Assembly (NCBI GenBank): GCA_948099385.1
Contig: CANUEZ040000199.1
Span: 2,986,001-3,050,000, forward strand
From: Fasciola hepatica
Taxonomy: Eukaryota > Platyhelminthes > Trematoda > Plagiorchiida > Fasciolidae
DNA length: 64,000 nt
Direction: 5' to 3'
Shown: positions 41,135-51,700 of the stretch, in pieces
Position numbering within the stretch: the first letter of the stretch is position 1
Layout of the letters: each line of letters starts with the position of its first letter
Notes under the pieces: model-generated
Databases searched by the model: none
Seen by the model: only the letters and a program-made list of their open reading frames with translations
Told to the model about the DNA's origin: nothing
Made by a program: the position numbers and the translations under genes

Positions 41135-41142
<8 letters not shown>
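38930..41142 (+). pseudogene. CR1 copy b, 5' part: endonuclease and RT start
   Basis: A decayed CR1 copy. Endonuclease pieces are NNACSIRNKWAKL and EIVAISEI (compare NTCSLPGKRGEL and DVVALTETW in the 48.7-kb copy), AVAFLITEEIRHMKSE, and NLPGVNW (compare NLPEINW). Downstream are the linker (KRTFELALAKEAKQNPK, interrupted by the foldback element at 40223-40533) and RT start (LNIHKSAGSAGIHP, ATLDQWAASLDSKLATVVAIH, QHGFSRGGRRLSNLIVFLDE). It is cut at 41142 by an RTE-2 insertion and resumes near 44383. The RT core between the two parts is missing. Confidence 0.7.
40223..40533. mobile_element. Foldback/MITE-like hairpin element, 311 bp
   Basis: Two inverted arms of about 122 bp (40259-40380 and 40412-40533) pair with roughly 90% identity around a ~30-bp centre. 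Arm landmarks are AAGTCCAAATCAGCGAA, CAGTAATTCATTCTC and CATGAACATAGACATGG. It interrupts the CR1 linker between identical copies of AAAACCCAAAGA (40211-40222 and 40534-40545), which fits a 12-bp target-site duplication. The left end carries about 35 bp with no partner on the right. No coding capacity is present. Confidence 0.75.

Positions 41143-41205
<63 letters not shown>
41143..41205. repeat. (TA)n tract
   Basis: About 63 bp of TA repeat at the 3' end of the minus-strand RTE-2b, at its junction with CR1 copy b. Confidence 0.95.
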
Positions 41206-41207
<2 letters not shown>

Positions 41208-44107
41208 CACACCGGCTTCAGAACAAGCATGGTGCCAACGCAATAACAACAGAGAAAAGTTACAAAGTCGACGGACGGGGATTACTTACTTTACTTCTAC
41301 TTTCATGCGGCTAGCTACTGCGAGAAGAGGAGCCGGCTTCGTGCATGTCCCGAATGGCACCAGTTCATGAGCGGCGATTGGATGCGAGATCTGAACTCAG
41401 AGAAATCCAGTTCTGCTTCCAGTTGCAAGCGCCGTAGACAACCTGGAGTCCTAATCCCTCAACGTCCGATATGATTGTACTGACCCATGTTTTCAGCTGT
41501 CCTCTGAGGCAACAGCGCCATTCCGGATATGAAACAGGAGCAAGGCGGTGTTTTGAGATCTCTGTGTCCGGACGCCGTAAGACATGTCCAAACCACTGCA
41601 GTCGTCGGAGTTGGAGGAACACTGACAGCTTTTCGATGTCAAAGCGTCGCTGTTTTATTGTGTCGTTTGAAAAAATTTCGTGCCACGCCACTTTCATCAT
41701 CCGTCGAAGACACCAATGATCATAAACTTCTAGCTTTCTGATGTCCTCCACGCGTAGTGGCCACATCTCGCAACCGTATGTCAGTACTGGACAGATTGCG
41801 ACCTGGAAGACGCGTACTTAGGTCCGGAGGCTGATTTCATTTCGCAGCCAGAGTACGCCGCGAAGCTGAAGAAACGCAGACCTGGCCTTGTCAATACGCG
41901 ACTTGACTTCATCCTTGGCTTGACTGTTTGAGAGAATCGTACAGGTCAGATATTTGATCTTCGCGATGTGTTCAGTTTATTCGCCGTTCAAGTATATCGG
42001 GAGAATGGACTATGCAGTGCATGTCGAAAGGACCTAGGTCTTCGAGGTATTGATCTCTAGTCCCATGGATTTCGCAAAAGATTCTATGCGATTGAGAACC
42101 AGCTGTAATGCAGTTGGGCTGTCTTTAAGGATGATGATGTCGTCTACAAATTCTAGATCGGCGAGGAAAGCATCGGTGTCCAGCTGAATACCAGGGTAAT
42201 CGGTGAGCGCCTGACGAATTATCCAATCGATGATGTAGTTGAACGGTACTGGCGACAGGGGACATTCTTGTCTAAAACCGGAGCTGAGGGAGAAGTCATT
42301 GGACTCCTCTGCGTAGATGCGTATTCTCGCGCGGGTATTTGTGCAGTACGACCTCATGAGACTGAGAAGCTTCTGGGACATTCCATCCGCCTGTTGTGTA
42401 GTCCATAACGATCCCCTGTCAATTGAGTCAAGGGCAGTCCGAAAACCAATAAAACAAGCTGTAGATGGTTGCTGAGACTTGTACCGATGTTCCAATTATC
42501 GGTGGAGGGTGAATATTTGATCTACGCACCCTCTGCCACGGCGGAAGCCTCCTTCATTGGGGCGCGTGCTTGAGTCTCGTACCGCCGAGAAGCGGTTTAA
42601 CAAAAGCACGGGGAATATTTAAGTGGCCACGTCGATTAAACAGATGCCACGGTATTTTTTGCACACAGTCCTGTCGCCTCTCTTTGGGAGAGGAAGTGGA
42701 ACCGAGGTCCCCCAGTCTGTTGGGAATTATTTTCCCAGATTAAACAAAACAGAGTGTGAAGTGGCCCGAGTGGTGTCGAAAGACATGATTTATATATCTC
42801 CGGTGCGATACCATCTTCTTCAGGGGATTTCCGATTCTTCAGCTTGAGTATCACATCGGAGATTTCATCCCGGCTTGGTGGGCTGTTATTAACGTCATAG
42901 CCCTCATTCTGGATTGCTGGGATTCGGTGCATAGAGCTTGCCACGGAAAAAAGTGCACAGTCCATCACTGCATCTTTTGGGCCAGTTCAGGAATGAGCAG
43001 CCCGGCAGCATCGCGACGGATGCTTTCTGTCGACTTTCGCTTACCGGATGCAGTGCGGATTAGACGGAAGAGCTTTGGGGGGTCTGCGCAGTTGGCCGCA
43101 GTCTTCACGGTTTCCCTGATTTCGGTCCCATTGTTGTTGCAGTCGCTTTTGGCCGAACGGGTGGCTTTCCGTCGGATATCGCGGAAGTCTGGGTGGCCAT
43201 TTGGGTGGACATTTCTAGCCTTTTCGGTTAACTGGAGAATCGTCCTTGAGATCCAATCCTTCTGTCATCGTTGCGTAAATCCCAGTTCATCTGAGGCGTA
43301 TCGTTGAATCGATGCCTTAAGTGAAATCCACTGGTTTTCCACGTGTACTTCCTCTCCTCCTATGAACGTGGTGGCTGAATGAAAGGCAGTAGCGGCCGAA
43401 ACCGCTTGACGCTTTCTCGGTGATCCTAACGCTGCTGTGTTAATCCACTTCGGAGCACAGTTTTTGCGCTGATTGGCTAGGTGAATCTTGAAGCGTGCAC
43501 GGACGAGGGTGTGGTCAGTGCAATTCTTGTTACCAGTCTCCGCGCCTCCGTAGGAACGACAAGCTTCAATCAAAGATGACCAGCGTGATCGTATGAGAAT
43601 GTAGTCGGTCTGATGTGCTGTGTGACCTTCGTTGGAGTACCATGATAGCAAGTGCTTCTTGGGATGTTAGAAGCGGGTTTGGTGACGGTCAGGCTATTGA
43701 AGTATACAAAGTTGACGAGGCGCTCATCATTGCTGCACTGCCGTCCGAGACCATATTTCCTTAAAATGTGTCTAGTTGCTTGGGTAGAGGGACCAGTGCG
43801 GGCGTTTCAGTCCCCTGTAACCAGGAGAATGTCGTTTCGGGACGCTGTTTATCACCTCTTGTAGCCTATCGTAGAATTCGTCCTTTGCCGCTTCTTCGGC
43901 TGCAACCGTCGGGGCATAGACCGCAACAACCGGTACGTTCAAGGGTGAGGCGTGAAAACGAGCTAAGGCGATCCGAGGGGATATCGGGTTCAATGAAAGC
44001 AGTGTTTTGTTAGCCTTGTTGCTAACAGCTATCGCGACGCCATGGAGACCAGAACTGTCCGTGGGTCCACTATGATAGAGGTGGTAACTGTCGTCTGCTA
44101 AGCCCTA
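41206..44107 (-). pseudogene. RTE-2 copy b, degraded
   Basis: Minus-strand RTE-2 inserted into CR1 copy b. From its 5' side: endonuclease pieces (SGLHGVAIAV-like near 44040, NPISPRIALARFHAS, AVYAPTVAAEEAAKDEFYD; the GDWNxR site is mutated), WYSNEGHTAHQTDYILIRS, DHTLVRARFKIH, the linker, RT with ACFIGFRTALDSIDR (motif A changed), SGFRQECPLSPVPFNY (QGCP changed to QECP) and LEFVDDIIILKD. It ends in the C-terminal DHWCLRRMMKVAW segment and a 160-bp 3' region ending in (TA)n. Several frameshifts and stops are present. Its 5' truncation is near 44107. Confidence 0.8.
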
Positions 44108-44382
44108 ATCCGACCTCAGGTATGACGAAACAACTCTTTGAGGACCGACACGCTTCTAGGGTACACCATTTCTTAACAAAGAGTGACACAGTGCAGACCT
44201 ATTGACGGAGTCAAAGGCCGCACGAATGTCTAGAAACAAAGGTCGTCGGTCTGAGGGAGGCGTAACGGTGCTCTAACAGCTGTCGAAGGGTGAAAATTTG
44301 ATCGGCGCGTCCACGACTGGTTCGAAACCCAGCCTCTTTCTCGAGAGCTTGCTCATCACGCGAAATATTTATCACAATCATG
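44108..44382 (-). pseudogene. Short RTE reverse transcriptase fragment
   Basis: On the minus strand the order is a GRGRADQIFTLRQLL-like segment, a decayed HR..RRPLFLDIRAAFDSVNR (44190-44260, with interruptions) and a loose end near RSVSVLKELFRH. It is an RT motif A fragment of another RTE copy, between RTE-2b and the resumption of CR1 copy b. Confidence 0.5.
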
Positions 44383-45375
44383 TTTCTTTAGTGCAGACGA
44401 TGTCAAGTTTGTGGGATCAGGAGACCACAATGACATAACAAGGGACCGGACGCAGGTGGTTGACTGGACAAACAAATGGGATACGCCCTCAAAAGAAAGC
44501 AGGAGTTATCTGCCAACCACATCTTGAGTGGGATTAACGGTCATGGGGGGAAATGGACCATTCACAACTGAGGCGACACAGTCAACAAGGGACTTCGGTG
44601 TCAAAATTGCGTTCTGAACAGTGCAAGTTAGCTTCTCACAAGGCAAGAGGTGAGCTTTTCGGCTGCGCTCAGCACTTTCTTGCAGACCGGTGGAAGTGTT
44701 TATACCTATGTACAAGGCAGCGGTGAGGCCGATTTGATGACATTCTGTGCAGGCCCGGGCACCTTTTTGAAAAAGGACGCAGCAACTAACCGCTCGGATG
44801 GTTGAAGGACATCAAGGAAAGTCATGAACAAAGACTGTAGGATATGGGGACTCTTCTCACATAAAAAGAAGACTCAGAGACCTTATCGGAGCGTTTAAAA
44901 TCCTAGAGTTTATCGGGAATAAGTGCCGAGGATATATTTGAACAAGCCATTGATCAGAGAACGAGACAACAACACGAAATTGTGGAATCCAAGCTCTAGG
45001 CTAAATGTGCGAGCAGTGAGGTAGTGGGAATGTGGAATAGGTTAACTGAAGAGATGTCCAGTGTACAAGGTGTAAGGCATTTTAAAAGGATACTGGATGA
45101 TATGTGGGATGAGTTACTCAGAATTAGAAATCGTAATTTACTCAAGGCCTTTCAGTTATCCTGTGTCCGTGCCTACAAACTGGAGCACTAAGTGTGATGG
45201 AACGCACATGTCATGGTCGTTTCTGGCCTGGAATGTGACAAGTGTTTCTACTCTTTTTCTTGTTCAGCCAAACAATGTCTCAGTGGTGGGTCCCGATCTG
45301 TGCATATCGCTGAGAATTCTGGACGCTCGATTGGCCCCGGCCACTATCAGTCTTGTGAAACCTGAACTGACATGA
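44383..45375 (+). pseudogene. CR1 copy b, 3' part
   Basis: CR1 resumes with FSADDVKFVGSG (the F-ADD box of CR1 RT), VVDWTNKWDTP, RLRSALSCRPVEVFIPMYKA and later C-terminal pieces. The 3' untranslated region ends with GAATTCTGGACGCTCGATTGG and a short CCTGAACTGA tail. The same end is present, reversed, at 47292-47385. Stops and indels are frequent. Confidence 0.7.
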
Positions 45376-45918
45376 CGTGACTGGAATTTGATGCAACAAA
45401 TGTGTGGTAGCGTCAATCAGTAAACTGTAGGCATCACAGGAGAACTTGCTACCTGACCTTACTACCATCCTTGGAGACACATGAACTACATGTTTTAGAT
45501 GGATACAAATCATCAGAACTAAGTCTACAACAGTCGATATTTCGAGGAAACCCCTTTTATTTTGATGCCTGAGGGTGCGTTTTTACGGTTATTCTCTGAC
45601 AGACCCTGGAGCGTTCTCTTACTTATCCCACTGGGTGTCACCCAGTGGTACGGCCAAAGGGACATCTATATGGCCGTCAAGGGGGCATTCGTTCTCCAGG
45701 GGTGGTGAGGATATGTCTACTACTATATCCATGACTGTCTTGTCCAGGTCGAGTTGTCAAATTTGCCAGTTTTATTAAGAACGATCATCTACAGAATGAA
45801 TTAATGCTGACTCGTGGCAATGCGGAGCGTGAGACTCTCTACTTTAGTGACGTGCAGGCCAACTAGGGGTAATTCCGATTATGATTCCAACCAAGAAACA
45901 CGGAAATTAAACATGGAT
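45376..45918. other. Unassigned DNA, probably NMD3 intron 3
   Basis: No element or exon was recognised on either strand. It contains a perfect 10-bp inverted repeat with a 1-bp loop, CCACTGGGTG/CACCCAGTGG, near 45629-45649, of unknown meaning. By position it would lie in the third intron of the minus-strand NMD3 gene. Confidence 0.4.
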
Positions 45919-46752
45919 CCTTGTAGCACCCAGCCTGTTCGTAACATCGGTTTACGGTGGGTTTGTTCAGTAGCCATTTTACACGGATCAACATCGAATT
46001 TATACGAAGGAAATTGACGACCGAAGTAATGTGCAATACTTGGTTTGCATTTTATTTTAACGTATTACTTTAATTCATCGAAATGTTCTGAAAACCTCGG
46101 TACATATCGCCTCATTTTACTCCCTTGAAATGGGTAAAATGAAGACAACTAATTGGAAGAACGCAAGTTAAGAGATACAAATGAGCGTCGTGATACGTAA
46201 TTTTGGTTAGTGGAAGAAATTAACGAAGTATGTCATGTACCTCAAGCGACTGGCACAAACCGCTCAGAAACCGATCCGTTTTCGGCCGGTTTTCGAGCGG
46301 TTTTTACTGTTACGCCGATCGGTTTTGGAGCAGTTTCTGAGTGGTTTCAGGCCGGTTCCCTGGACGGTTTCTGAACGGTTTCCGAGCGGTTTGTGCCGAT
46401 TGTTTGAAATACATGATATGCTTCGTTAATTTCTCCCACTAACCAAAACTACGTATCACGATGCTCATCTCTATCTCCTAATTTATGATTTTCCGATCAA
46501 TTGCTCTTATTTTACTCATTTCGAGGGAATAAAATGGGGCGATATATAACGAGGTTTTCAGGACATTTCGATGAATTAAAGTAGTACATTAAGATAAAAC
46601 GCCAACCTAGCATTGCACATTACTTCGGTCGTCAATTTCCTTCGTATAAACTCGGTGTTGATTCGTGTAGAATGGCTACTAAACAAACCGACCGAAAACC
46701 GGCTGAAAACTGATCGCTTTTGGAGCGATTTTGCACCGATGTTGCTACAAGG
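45919..46752. mobile_element. Large foldback element, 834 bp
   Basis: Two long inverted arms (about 45919-46273 and 46377-46752) share long blocks such as TATACGAAGGAAATTGACGA, CGAAGTAATGTGCAAT, TTTAATTCATCGAAATGT and CGTGATACGTA. The outermost bases are TTGTAGCA and its complement TGCTACAA. The centre is a GC-rich array of GCGGTTT/CGGTTTC words. No ORF for a transposase is present, so it would be non-autonomous. No clear target-site duplication is seen. It begins about 90 bp inside the inferred third intron of NMD3. Confidence 0.75.
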
Positions 46753-46843
46753 GGTGTGATCAAATCAAATCGGGTCGCAGGACTTAGGCGGCAGCGCGCC
46801 AAGTTTTCCGATGAACTCCTTTTGAGACCTCGAAAATACTCAC

Positions 46844-47220
46844 TTCTACATTCAGTCTTCTGCTGTGTGGTTCAGTCCATATAAATTTGGCGCTTTTCAC
46901 GCTTACACCTTTGTTCAGTCCCTTGATGCGCTTTATGCACATTGATAGTAATTCCGGTGACTCAGGTTCCGCAGCTACCCACTGAGAAGGAGGGTTGAGA
47001 TATCTAAGTATGTATTTATTTGCAAACGGCACTCACCTTTCACATTTAGGACAGAAAGTAATGGTATTCTGTCTATCAATATGTTTCGTTATATCAATCT
47101 CCTTTGACAGACACGTAACACAAGTGTTCGCCGAATTGGACCGCATTGATGTGCCACATTTACAGCAAAGGCTTAGGTAATTTAAAACACAATACCCTTC
47201 AAAACTTACATCAAACTCAT
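46844..47220 (-). CDS. NMD3: NMD3, 60S ribosomal export protein, first three exons
   Basis: NMD3 is the adaptor that carries 60S ribosomal subunits out of the nucleus through CRM1. Exon 1 is 47220-47210 (ATG at 47220). Intron 1 is 38 bp (47209-47172, GTAAGT..AG). Exon 2 is 47171-47037. Intron 2 is 33 bp (47036-47004, GTGAGT..TAG). Exon 3 is 47003-46844, followed by a donor GTGAGT at 46843. Splicing keeps the frame and gives 102 codons starting MSLILCCKCGTS. The N-terminal zinc-binding CX2C pairs are visible (CCKC, CVTC, CPKC), then RYLNPPSQW, ESPELLSMCIKRIKGLNK and FIWTEPHSRRLNVE, all in the order of the conserved NMD3 N-terminus. The family is about 500 residues long. The remaining exons are not seen, so they lie beyond intron 3 or are lost. 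The introns exclude a retrocopy. Splice sites are predicted from sequence only. Confidence 0.85.
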
Positions 47221-47291
47221 GCGCTCTTCGCGAGAAGAACCCATCACGCCCAGATGCAGACAGCAAAACGTAGTGGCACACCGTCCCCGGC
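47221..47291 (-). promoter_or_regulatory. NMD3 upstream/5' UTR remnant
   Basis: Only about 71 bp of non-element sequence separates the NMD3 start codon from the CR1 3' tail repeat. Any core promoter must lie here or inside the CR1 copies, unless the CR1 insertion separated the promoter from the gene. No TATA-like element is evident in this stretch. Confidence 0.4.
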
Positions 47292-48573
47292 TCAGTTCAG
47301 TTCAGTTCAGTTCAGTTCAGTTCAGTTCAGTCTGCACAGGACAGGTAATGGCCACGGCCAATCGAGCGTCCAGAATTCCTTCGATGGTATGCACACCAGT
47401 TATGCACCCACCACTGCCGAGTGTATTTCGTCGAATCCCCGCTAAAAATGAGAGGGAAACGGAAAACCTCATCGCACATCAACTGCGAGAGACATTATGC
47501 ATCGTGAGCGTTCACTGAGACAGTATGCAATGAGGGAAAAAGTCTGCTAAAACATACTCCAGAAGGACCACAGTACTACCGTCATCCATCTAGTTGATAT
47601 TCTTAAGGCTCACTACAAGGAAAGATCTCGTACCACTTGCGATCAAGGGCACCTTTGAAGGATTGGACGGTCTGCAGATCTACCATTCCACCAGGCAGAC
47701 CGTTCCAACTGTTCACAACCCTGTTGCTGAAGAAGTGCGATCTAGCCATCAACCTAGATCGGGCTTTTATCAACTTCTTTTCGTGTCCCCTTGTTCTGGA
47801 GTCTACGGTGACTTGGAATAGACTATCTGGTCTAAGGCCAGAAAAGCCCTTCATTACCCTGAACGTTTCTATGAGATCCCCTCGACGTCTCCTCCTTTCC
47901 AACGAGAAGAGATTCAGGTCACAGAGTCTCTGCTCGTAAGTCTTACCCCTCTGCCCTTCAACCATTCGCGTGGCGAGACGTTGGACTTTCTCGAGGGAGG
48001 CGGCGTCCTTTTTGTAGAAGGGTGACCAAGCCTGCACGCTACCTTCTAAGTGAGGTCTTACTATAGCCGTGTAAACAGGTACGAATACCTACGGCTGACG
48101 GCAAGACAAAGCTGATCGCAGTCTAAAGAGCTCCCCACGAGCCCTATGCGCGGCAGCGTTGCACTGCTCCGACCATTTGAAGTCACTTTTCATGATGATC
48201 CCCAGGTCTTTAACCCTACTGGCTGCCTCTACGGTGAACAGCCCTTGATCATGAGCGACAGTTAGGCTCTCTGTTGCCCTTGACAACAAATGGCTTTTTT
48301 GAGCGTTTAGAGGTGAGTCCCATTTGTATGCCCAGTTTAGGACGGTAACTATTTCCCTGCCCAAGTCCGCCCTACCCTTAGATCCAGTAATCTTCACATC
48401 ATCCGCAAAAATAAAGCTGGGCGATTGAAGAGTGGATGCTAGGTCATTAATAAATAACAAGAATAGGACCGGGCCTAGGACGGATCCCTGAGGTACACCA
48501 CTGGTGACGTTCACCAAACTGGAGCACCTGTCCCCCACTTTGACATAAAGCGTCCTGTGGGAGAGGAAGTCCT
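47292..48573 (-). pseudogene. CR1 minus copy 1, 5'-truncated
   Basis: Starts (3' end) with eight TCAGT units at 47292-47331, the CR1 tail repeat read in reverse. Then come the 3' untranslated region and the RT C-terminal half: VKVGDRCSSLVNVTSGVPQG, FADDVKITGSKG, RSALSCRQP, then FSLERRRRRGDLIETFRVMK and SHFFSNRVVNSWNGLP. A frameshift near 48040-48090 separates two open stretches. It breaks off at 48573 next to the tail of minus copy 2. Sequence is about 99% the same as 52794-53930. Confidence 0.85.
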
Positions 48574-48704
48574 CCAGTTCAGTCTGCACAGGATAGGTAA
48601 TGGCCACGGCCAATCGAGCTTCCAGAATTCCTTCGATGGTATGCATACCAGTTATGCACCCACCACTGCCGAGTGTATTTCGTCGAATCCCCGCTAAAAT
48701 GAGA
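48574..48704 (-). mobile_element. CR1 minus copy 2, 3' tail piece
   Basis: About 130 bp equal to the 3' terminus of copy 1 (47320-47450), with only one and a half tail units. It ends at AAAATGAGA, and the next bases of this copy (GGGAAACGG) are found 4 kb away at 52794, because the full-length CR1 was inserted between them. Confidence 0.8.
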
Positions 48705-51700
48705 CTAGAGAGAGCCGTTTCGATCCATAGCCTGGAGGGAAAGGAAAACCGGGTGCCAGAGAACAAAAATAAAAAAGGCAACCCAAGCCAAAGGGCAAAG
48801 AAGGAAAAGAGGTAGCAGGATTCACCAACGTGGGGAAAAGCCTCCTGACGGAAGTGGAAGCCCTCAAGGAGCAGGTCAAACGCCTAGATGCTGAGGTGCA
48901 GCGCATGAAGCGTGACACTGAAGTCATGGCAGACAGAAGTAGAAGACTGCTACTTCATAACCTTAGGGAGAACATTGTAAAAGACGGTAGAATCAGGAAG
49001 GAGGAAAACCGCCGGCATGTGACTGAGGTTCTTAGGATGGCTGGCCTACCTCCCACGACACCAATAGTCAAGTGCCATCGAATAGGACTATGGCGTGGAG
49101 CACAACCAGCGCCGCCACGACCCCTGGTAGTTGTATTCCACAGTGTCTACTGGAGGGATATGCTGCTGTCCAGGGCGGGAGCAGTTGAGGGCAACACGCA
49201 GGGAGTAGTTAGGGTTACACATGACAGCCCAGCATTTGTGAAACCGGCTAATGCCATAGTCTCGCTGAGAACGGGCACACCTGATCTTAAGAGGCCGAAG
49301 CTACATATAGCGAAACTGGAGATGACTCCTCCTGGGAAGTCAACACCTAAGGCCCAAGGAGTAATCCAGGTACCAAAGGTGGCTTCAGGCTCCGGTATAC
49401 AAAAAGCCAAAGATCAGGAAGTTCGAAAGACCAAAAAGAAGGGGACTCACAGGGCATTTAGTCCGGTTGGTGTTGAGAACGTGCAGCCAGCCAGCCCGAT
49501 TCTAAAGGATATCCCCAGGAAGTCCTCTCTGGTGCACCCAGCCAAGTTGGAGGTATCAGAGGGAAAAGCCGAGGAAACCAGTTGGGCTAAGGTGGTCGCA
49601 AGACCATCCCGGCCCATCGGTACGGCGACTCAAAAGGGGGTAACGTCCTTTGTGCATGTCGAGCCTGACACTGGGGCGACGGGTGGAAAAGAAAAAGCCG
49701 CGACACTCAGAGTCTCACTCGATATGCAAGATGCTGCACCGCCGACACCTTTAGAGGCAAAAAAACGGGGCATCACCTCGGAGATTGCGCCCGAGGATAC
49801 CCTAGCCCTAGAATTAGCAATGAAGTCAGTAACGAGGACCAGGGAACCGTCAATATGGTACACCAACACCTGCAGTCTCCCGGGAAAAAGAGGGGAGTTG
49901 ACGGCTAGGATCGCAGAGTCTGATGTCGTTGCGTTGACGGAAACTTGGATAAAGCCAGAAGCTGACAAGTGCTTTCGGAGATACGCTGCCTACAGGCAGG
50001 ATAGAACTGATGGAAGGCAGGGGGGCGGAGTGGCACTTCTAATACGGACCGACATAGGCCATTAGGAGGCTCCGTTCAACTTAGTCTCCGGTAAAGTACA
50101 GGTCAGATCCTGCTTTATTAAGATCGAGGGGCGTACAGTATGCATTATCTGTATCTACAGGGCACCGCTAGCCATAGATGAGGAAAATGTTGAGCTCTTC
50201 CAAATGCTGGATGCTGTGCTGGCACAGACAAAGGAGTTCATCTTATTACAGGATCTCAACCTACCCGAAATTAACTGGGAAAGCGGGATCGCACCAAGGG
50301 GATCAACGGGCGACAAGTTTCTGCAGTGGGTCCAGTTACATGCACTTACGCAGCATGTGACACAGGCCACTAGACACGGAGGTGGACAGCACCCGTCTCT
50401 CCTTGACTTAATCATAACGCGGCACCATCAGGACGGTAAGGAAATTAAGTGGGAAGAGCCACTTGGAAAAAGTGATCATGTAGTCCTAAGGGTCACACTA
50501 AGACTAAGCAAGGCGCCGAAGGAAATCGTGTTACGTCGGCGCTATGGGAGAATCAACATAGGTGAACTGAAGAAGGCGGCTGAGGAAATTCAGTGGACAC
50601 CGAGACACACAAATGCCTCCGTAGAGGAACGTTGGGAGACCATCAAGATGGGGCTACTCGAACTTACAGATGAGTTCGCACCCCTGATGGTGGCAAGCAG
50701 TAGAAGTCTACCCCCATGGTGGAAGTCAAAGGTCCGCAAGGCCATAGTTATTCGTAGGCAACGATGGGCGGCGTACAAGCTGTACAGAACTCAGGGGGCA
50801 TGGAATAGCTATAAGATGGCTAGGAACAGTGCTCAAGAGATCCAAAGAGTGGAGAAATATGCTTTCGAGCGTCGGTTAGCGGCGTCGGTCCGCACAAACC
50901 CAAAGCGATTCTACGCCTACGTACAATCTCACAAACGTATGAGAAAGAGCGTAGCAACTTTGGAAGGAGCACAGGGACGACTAGCTCTAAACGACGAAGA
51001 CAAGGCTGACACGCTCTTGGAATTCTTCAAGAGCATATATCGACCAGAAAATAGTTTGGAGGAAAGAATGGAGGGCCCACAGGCGCCTCCAATACCCGAA
51101 CTTACTGTAGGAGAAGAAGAAGTGTACGCGGAGTTCCAAACTTTGAATAGAAACAAAGCAGCAGGTCCAGACGGGATTCATCCAGCAATCGTTCAGCCTC
51201 TGGCCGAGGTCCTGAAGGCTCCGGTGACGAAGCTGTATGAAACGTCACTTAGAGAGGGAATTGTGCCGGGAGACTGGAGGAGAGCAACAGTGGTAGGCAT
51301 TTACAAGAGTGGACCCCGGCAAAAGGCGGAAAATTACCGGCCGGTTAGCTTGACTTCAGTACTGTGTAAGTGCCTGGAGCGAATAGTCAGGAAGCAGATC
51401 TCTAGGCATTTGGTTCAACACAACATCATATCAAATGCTCAGCATGGGTTTGTGGCAGGGCGATCCTGTCTGACGAATCTCCTGCTGCTCCTCGATGAGG
51501 TAACCAAGCGTCTAGACGAAGGGCAATCGATTGCGGTCTGTTACTTGGACTTCAGCAAGGCATTTGATTCCGTGAACCACAGATTTCTGGACGTCAAACT
51601 GCAGTCCATGGGAATTGTTGGAAAGGCAAGACAATGGATAAGTAGTTTCTTAGCAGGGCGAACCTTTAGTGTTAAGGTGGGGAACCATGTTTCAAAACCG

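Noticed and set aside
47240..47281. NMD3 reading extended upstream without intron 1
   Set aside because: That reading has no ATG and runs into the CR1 tail. The spliced model uses a consensus GTAAGT donor and gives an ATG start with CCKCG directly after.
47292..47331. CRISPR-like or regulatory direct repeat array
   Set aside because: Eight perfect TCAGT units without spacers are the CR1 3' tail, seen again at 52768-52792.
50063..50065. Programmed read-through at the CR1 TAG
   Set aside because: The sister copy at 39.5 kb has an ATG codon at the equivalent place, so a simple nonsense mutation is more likely.
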